Assembly (NCBI RefSeq): GCF_905147045.1
Contig: NC_065908.1
Coordinates: forward strand, 62,001-126,000
Reading direction: 5' to 3'
DNA length: 64,000 nt
From: Nymphalis io
Lineage: Eukaryota > Arthropoda > Insecta > Lepidoptera > Nymphalidae
The translations under genes were made by a program, and so were the position numbers. Positions within the stretch are counted from its first letter, which is position 1; each line of letters begins with the position of its first letter. Shown here piece by piece: positions 60,117-64,000 of the stretch. The notes under the pieces were generated by a model. The model was not told the origin of the DNA and did not search any database. It worked only from the letters and a program-made list of their open reading frames with translations.

Positions 60117-63100
60117 ACTCGCTGCCCTGCAACTGCTGCCCTAACGAAACCCACGCACGGCGGATATGTATACATTTAAATACCTCGAATGATTGAAGCA
60201 GGAATATATAGGACGATAAAAGAATAGCTGGGAGTAGATAGACTGAAAAAAAAATCATTTATTTTTCAATCAAAGTGGTTTGACCGCAAACAATAATAAA
60301 AATGCGGAGATAAGGTGTCGATGTCCTAATTATCGATAGAAGCGTCAGCCACACACTCCACTCGATATAAGAGCTCAATAAACTCATATATCTGCTCCCA
60401 CTGAGCTAAAGAAGATAAAGGTTCAATGTCTTGTAGTAGGTACCTACTTACTTTGAATAAATAAAGTTATCTACTAATTTGATTTAAAAAAAAGCGGCTT
60501 TGAAACATAAGATACACGAGATATATTGTCCCTCGGGCCATTTAATCAGTATGCAGCCTTTTATTTTTAAATATCACTTTTTCTTTGAGTTTTAACAATA
60601 TTGAAGCTTTTTGTCCTAAAAACAGAATATGTCATATATTTTTTAATTATCATTAATTGTGGCTTATTTGTTTATTTAATGTTAGCAATGACACACGAAT
60701 AAATGACACTTCATAAAATTTAATTTGGCAAGATTTTATTAAGAACTTTTTCTTTGCTTTATTTACATGTGCATATGACATCAATTAGGGCGATTTGAAA
60801 AGTAATGAAACTAATAGATTTATTTTGTAACATAACATTATAATGCATCAAAATGAGAACCGAGTGTTAAATTAATAATATATATAGTATTTAGATGCGG
60901 GACGATAGTAAGATGGAACAAAAAAATTTTGAATGTCAATAACCTTTTTCAGTCACTAACCTACAAAAATCCTTTATTCCCGGTGAAGTTGCGTCTTGTC
61001 GTACTTTTGCCTTTTGTACTACACCTCAGCTAGAGACGCGTTTAACTGACAAAACACTACGCTAACTAATAATTACTTTATATTCAGTGATAAGCGCTAT
61101 ATGACGTTACATGAACTATATATTTTTTTAAAGTTGGCAAACCGTACTTTTACAACTAAAAACGGAGTCTAGAATGACATTTGAGACGATCACTAATCGG
61201 CGCTGAATTTTATACATCACGCGATTGGTTATTGTAAATACTATCAGTTTGTCGAAGTACCATCGTATTGGCGTATGGCGCGGTATAGCTAACCTCTACA
61301 TTTGTCGGTATATTGTTGTCGATACGTCAACATGACAGTGACATTAAGTTGACGTTGCAAAAAGTTGTTGCCAATTAATTATTGCCGATAACACTCCACC
61401 ATAAATAAGTCAAAAGTTTACTCGGTTTCACCGCCTTGTTTGTAATTGAAGAGACGAATTATATGATACTTGAGTGTAGTGTAGGATTATTAGGCGTAAC
61501 ATTCGATATAAATTAATTAAGAAAGTTAATTAAATATATGTACGTATTTAATATATTTGTTAAATATAATTTTACAAGAAATAAAACGCAAATCAGATAA
61601 ATGATATTTATTTTCTAAGGTAATAGTAATCATTTTGAGAATATCTAAAATATGAAACAACATACAGCCTAGTCAAGCAACATACCGGCCAACATCAACA
61701 ATGTAATTCTAACAGAGTTTTACTCACTTTTAAGTGTATGTTAATGTTAAAAATATAAGATTTTAATAAAATCAAGAGAGCATAATGAAAGTCAAAAGCA
61801 GAAGTAAATTATTGGTATAAGTAAAATGACCATTTAAGTAATTTTTCTATCTAATGAAACAGCTCTATCCTGCCATACAATCTTAACCGAATATATCCAT
61901 TGCGAAATAATAAATATAACGTAATTATTTAGTTAAATATACAAACAATAGACTTCTTATCCTAGTCCAGAACATTCAAAATTATTTGCACAATAAATTA
62001 AGATCATTGTGCTGTGATGGCTCGTGGCAGTAATCTAGTCCTTTTTATTTATATATGTCATAAGATTGTATGTAATAGTTCCATTAGATAACTCAGTCTT
62101 AGATAGCGCAAACTAATAAGATGTATATACCATATGTTCCTAAAATAAAACTTAATTATAATGCGATTTGTGCATTTTATATTATAACAATGTACAATGC
62201 TATATCACATGTTACAAGTAATCTTATATTATACATCAACCTGTGCACATCCAGCCAGCGTCTGTTGGCCTGACATTTCTAGAGTACTTGTAACATTGCA
62301 GATTGTTACCTCTTGACAGTAAGCATTGACTCCCTCACAGATATACATGTGTACAATATGTATTCAATTCGAAATTTGATGTGATGCACGATTAAATTGT
62401 ACAAGTGTATCATTATTACGACATGAGGCTGAAGTAAACTTCTTGCATGTAAAATGACAAACTCTCATGGTTTTAGTTTTTATCACAGTTAAATAACAAC
62501 ATATGTATATAAGTTTAACAAGTTATGCTTAAAACAGAAAACTGTTTCTGCAATGAAACGTCCAAATTCAATGGGTAGTTCAGAGGCAGTATTGTGTATT
62601 AGCTTACCCTTATAGTTGTATCTGTAGAAAGTGTGGTGTCACTGTACGAAATACGATGAGATAGTATTGTATATCTCCAAAATAATAAAATGAAACCATT
62701 GACGTATGAAATAGAAAGGTCCTTTAAATACTAATAACATATAATCTTTTTCCTACGACTTCAGAGGAACTTCTACATTACATATAAGAAATGTATAGAA
62801 AATATTTAGATTAACTAAGTGTCGAATACTTAAGAACATCTTATCTCAACTTCTGTCCAGTATCACAACTAACATTCCATTTCCACATCATATACAGTAT
62901 AATAATAATTAACCACTTTGAAATATTCACACGTGGCACTTTATTTCATATAACTGGCCGTGTAAACATCGATAACAGACACACCTCAGTTTTAAATAAA
63001 ACTATAACTATATAATATGTTTGACGATTTTAGTCTACTGGACTATTAAGTTCCAAGCGAATATCACTCAAGTATTTCATGTTACGGAGTAATTCGATAA

Positions 63101-63127
63101 TGTTCTCAACGTCGGAGCCTCGGGCGG
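60117..63127. other. Gnpda upstream region and probable bonus 3' UTR
   Basis: Roughly 60117-60250 is likely Gnpda 5' UTR or promoter. The rest is AT-rich without a coding frame over 60 codons; the part near 63127 must include the 3' UTR of bonus, whose length I cannot fix. Confidence 0.5.
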
Positions 63128-64000
63128 TCAGTCGCAGCGCGCGCGCTTGGCGGGCGGCGAGCCCTCCCCGCTCCAGTACGTGTAGTCGGGCAGCCACTTC
63201 ACCAGCTGCGCATCGAAGAAATCCTCTAGCTTTTTGGCGTCCTTATTAATTTGAGAGTCCGGCTGCATAATAAAATCAATTGTTAACAATATAATATGCA
63301 ACGAAAAATAACTATTAAGGGTACGAAAGTACTAAGTCCTGAGCGTACCGGATTATATCTGTAGGCGTTGCGGAAAAGTAGCCGTACGTCGGCGACGAAT
63401 TGCGATATGTGAGTGTAGCGTCCCTCCGAACTCGGCTGAAGCTTCAAACGAATCATGTCCAGACACATGGGGCGCTGGATCTAAAGCGGAACAATGAAAG
63501 TTTAGTTTGCCAACGATAAGGCGGGAGACGAAGCGATGTGGCCTTGGACGCTACCTTAGAGTGGTAGTGGCGGTTATGCGGCGGCACGGGCTCTCGGAAA
63601 GGCAGCGATTGCTCGTACTGGCAGTACAGCTCCAGCGTGATGCGCTCTGCGATGCGACGCACGCGCCCCGTCAGCTCGCCCGCCTCGCTCTCCACGCCCG
63701 CCTCGCCCTCCGCGTACTCCGCGAAGTTCACGCATAGGAGGCACTGCCATGATTCAGTCTCCCTGCGAGGCACGACGTCTATATGTCACGTCTCGTTACA
63801 AAATTATAAAAAAGTTTCGCCAACGATCGAAGGTCAGTATATCTCGCGATCGTCACTCACTCGGGCAACTTCTCGATGGTGGGTATGTGGCAGTACTGAT
63901 GGAAGACCTTGGGGCACTTGTCGCAGCACATGAGCTCCCCGCCGTCCATGCAAACGGCGCACCAGTCCTCGTTGGGGTCGCCGGCGGCACGGCCCGGCGC
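63128..64000 (-). CDS. bon: Bonus / TIF1-family chromatin cofactor, C-terminal part
   Basis: C-terminal PHD-bromodomain region of a TRIM24/28/33 relative, called bonus in Drosophila, a nuclear transcription cofactor that reads histone tails. Exons (minus): 64000 (window edge)-63861, 63762-63555, 63480-63349 and 63262-63128, all in phase. The PHD finger reads DPNEDWCAVCMDGGELMCC, CPKVFHQYCHIPTIEKLPE and, in the next exon, ESWQCLLCVNF. The bromodomain follows: ERITLELYCQYEQSLPFREP, PMCLDMIRLKL, QFVADVRLLFRNAYRYNP and DAKKLEDFFDAQLVKWLPDY. The protein ends with a basic PPAKRARCD. The N-terminal tripartite motif lies beyond the window. Closer in sequence to the insect bonus than to a vertebrate TIF1. 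Confidence 0.93.

Overview
This window looks like an AT-rich insect genome, most likely a moth or butterfly. The evidence is short GC-rich exons with GT-AG introns, seven animal housekeeping genes, and repeats of types common in Lepidoptera: tRNA-derived SINEs, RTE-, jockey/CR1- and R1-type non-LTR elements, a cecropia-like mariner, and a degenerate Ty3/gypsy copy. The order is inferred from repeat style and protein similarity, not from a species marker. No prokaryotic features were seen.

Layout. 1-7.4 kb: no recognisable gene; it holds repeats, an 11-bp tandem array and several foldback palindromes, and may carry the unseen 3' end of Graf. 7.4-22.5 kb, minus: Graf (BAR-PH-RhoGAP), 13 coding exons whose phases join without a break; intron 2 holds a decayed RTE element. 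22.5-26.0 kb: AT-rich spacer with a SINE. 26.0-31.26 kb, minus: ZNF330/NOA36, 7 exons, with two related non-LTR insertions each very close to a splice site. 31.88-47.26 kb, plus: TMEM86 lysoplasmalogenase, 4 exons; its introns hold a gypsy element with a nested SINE, a nearly full-length two-ORF non-LTR element, and a mariner with nested retroelements. 51.08-52.5 kb, minus: CHMP2A/Vps2. 53.5-56.5 kb, plus: the RFC2-type clamp-loader subunit. 57.3-60.1 kb, minus: glucosamine-6-phosphate deaminase with two candidate alternative last exons. 63.1 kb to the window end, minus: the C-terminal PHD-bromodomain part of a bonus/TIF1 gene.

The genes serve separate cell functions (Rho signalling and membrane curvature, nucleolus, ether-lipid breakdown, ESCRT-III, DNA replication, amino-sugar metabolism, chromatin), so this is not a functional cluster. 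Two pairs are head to head (ZNF330/TMEM86 and CHMP2A/RFC2) and one pair converges (RFC2/Gnpda). I did not find a wholly new multi-gene system. The most interesting points are the duplicated Gnpda last exons, the retroelements sitting at ZNF330 splice sites, the nested transposons with a readable insertion order, and the recurrent near-perfect palindromes. All exon joins were worked out by eye from splice consensus, reading phase and family similarity.
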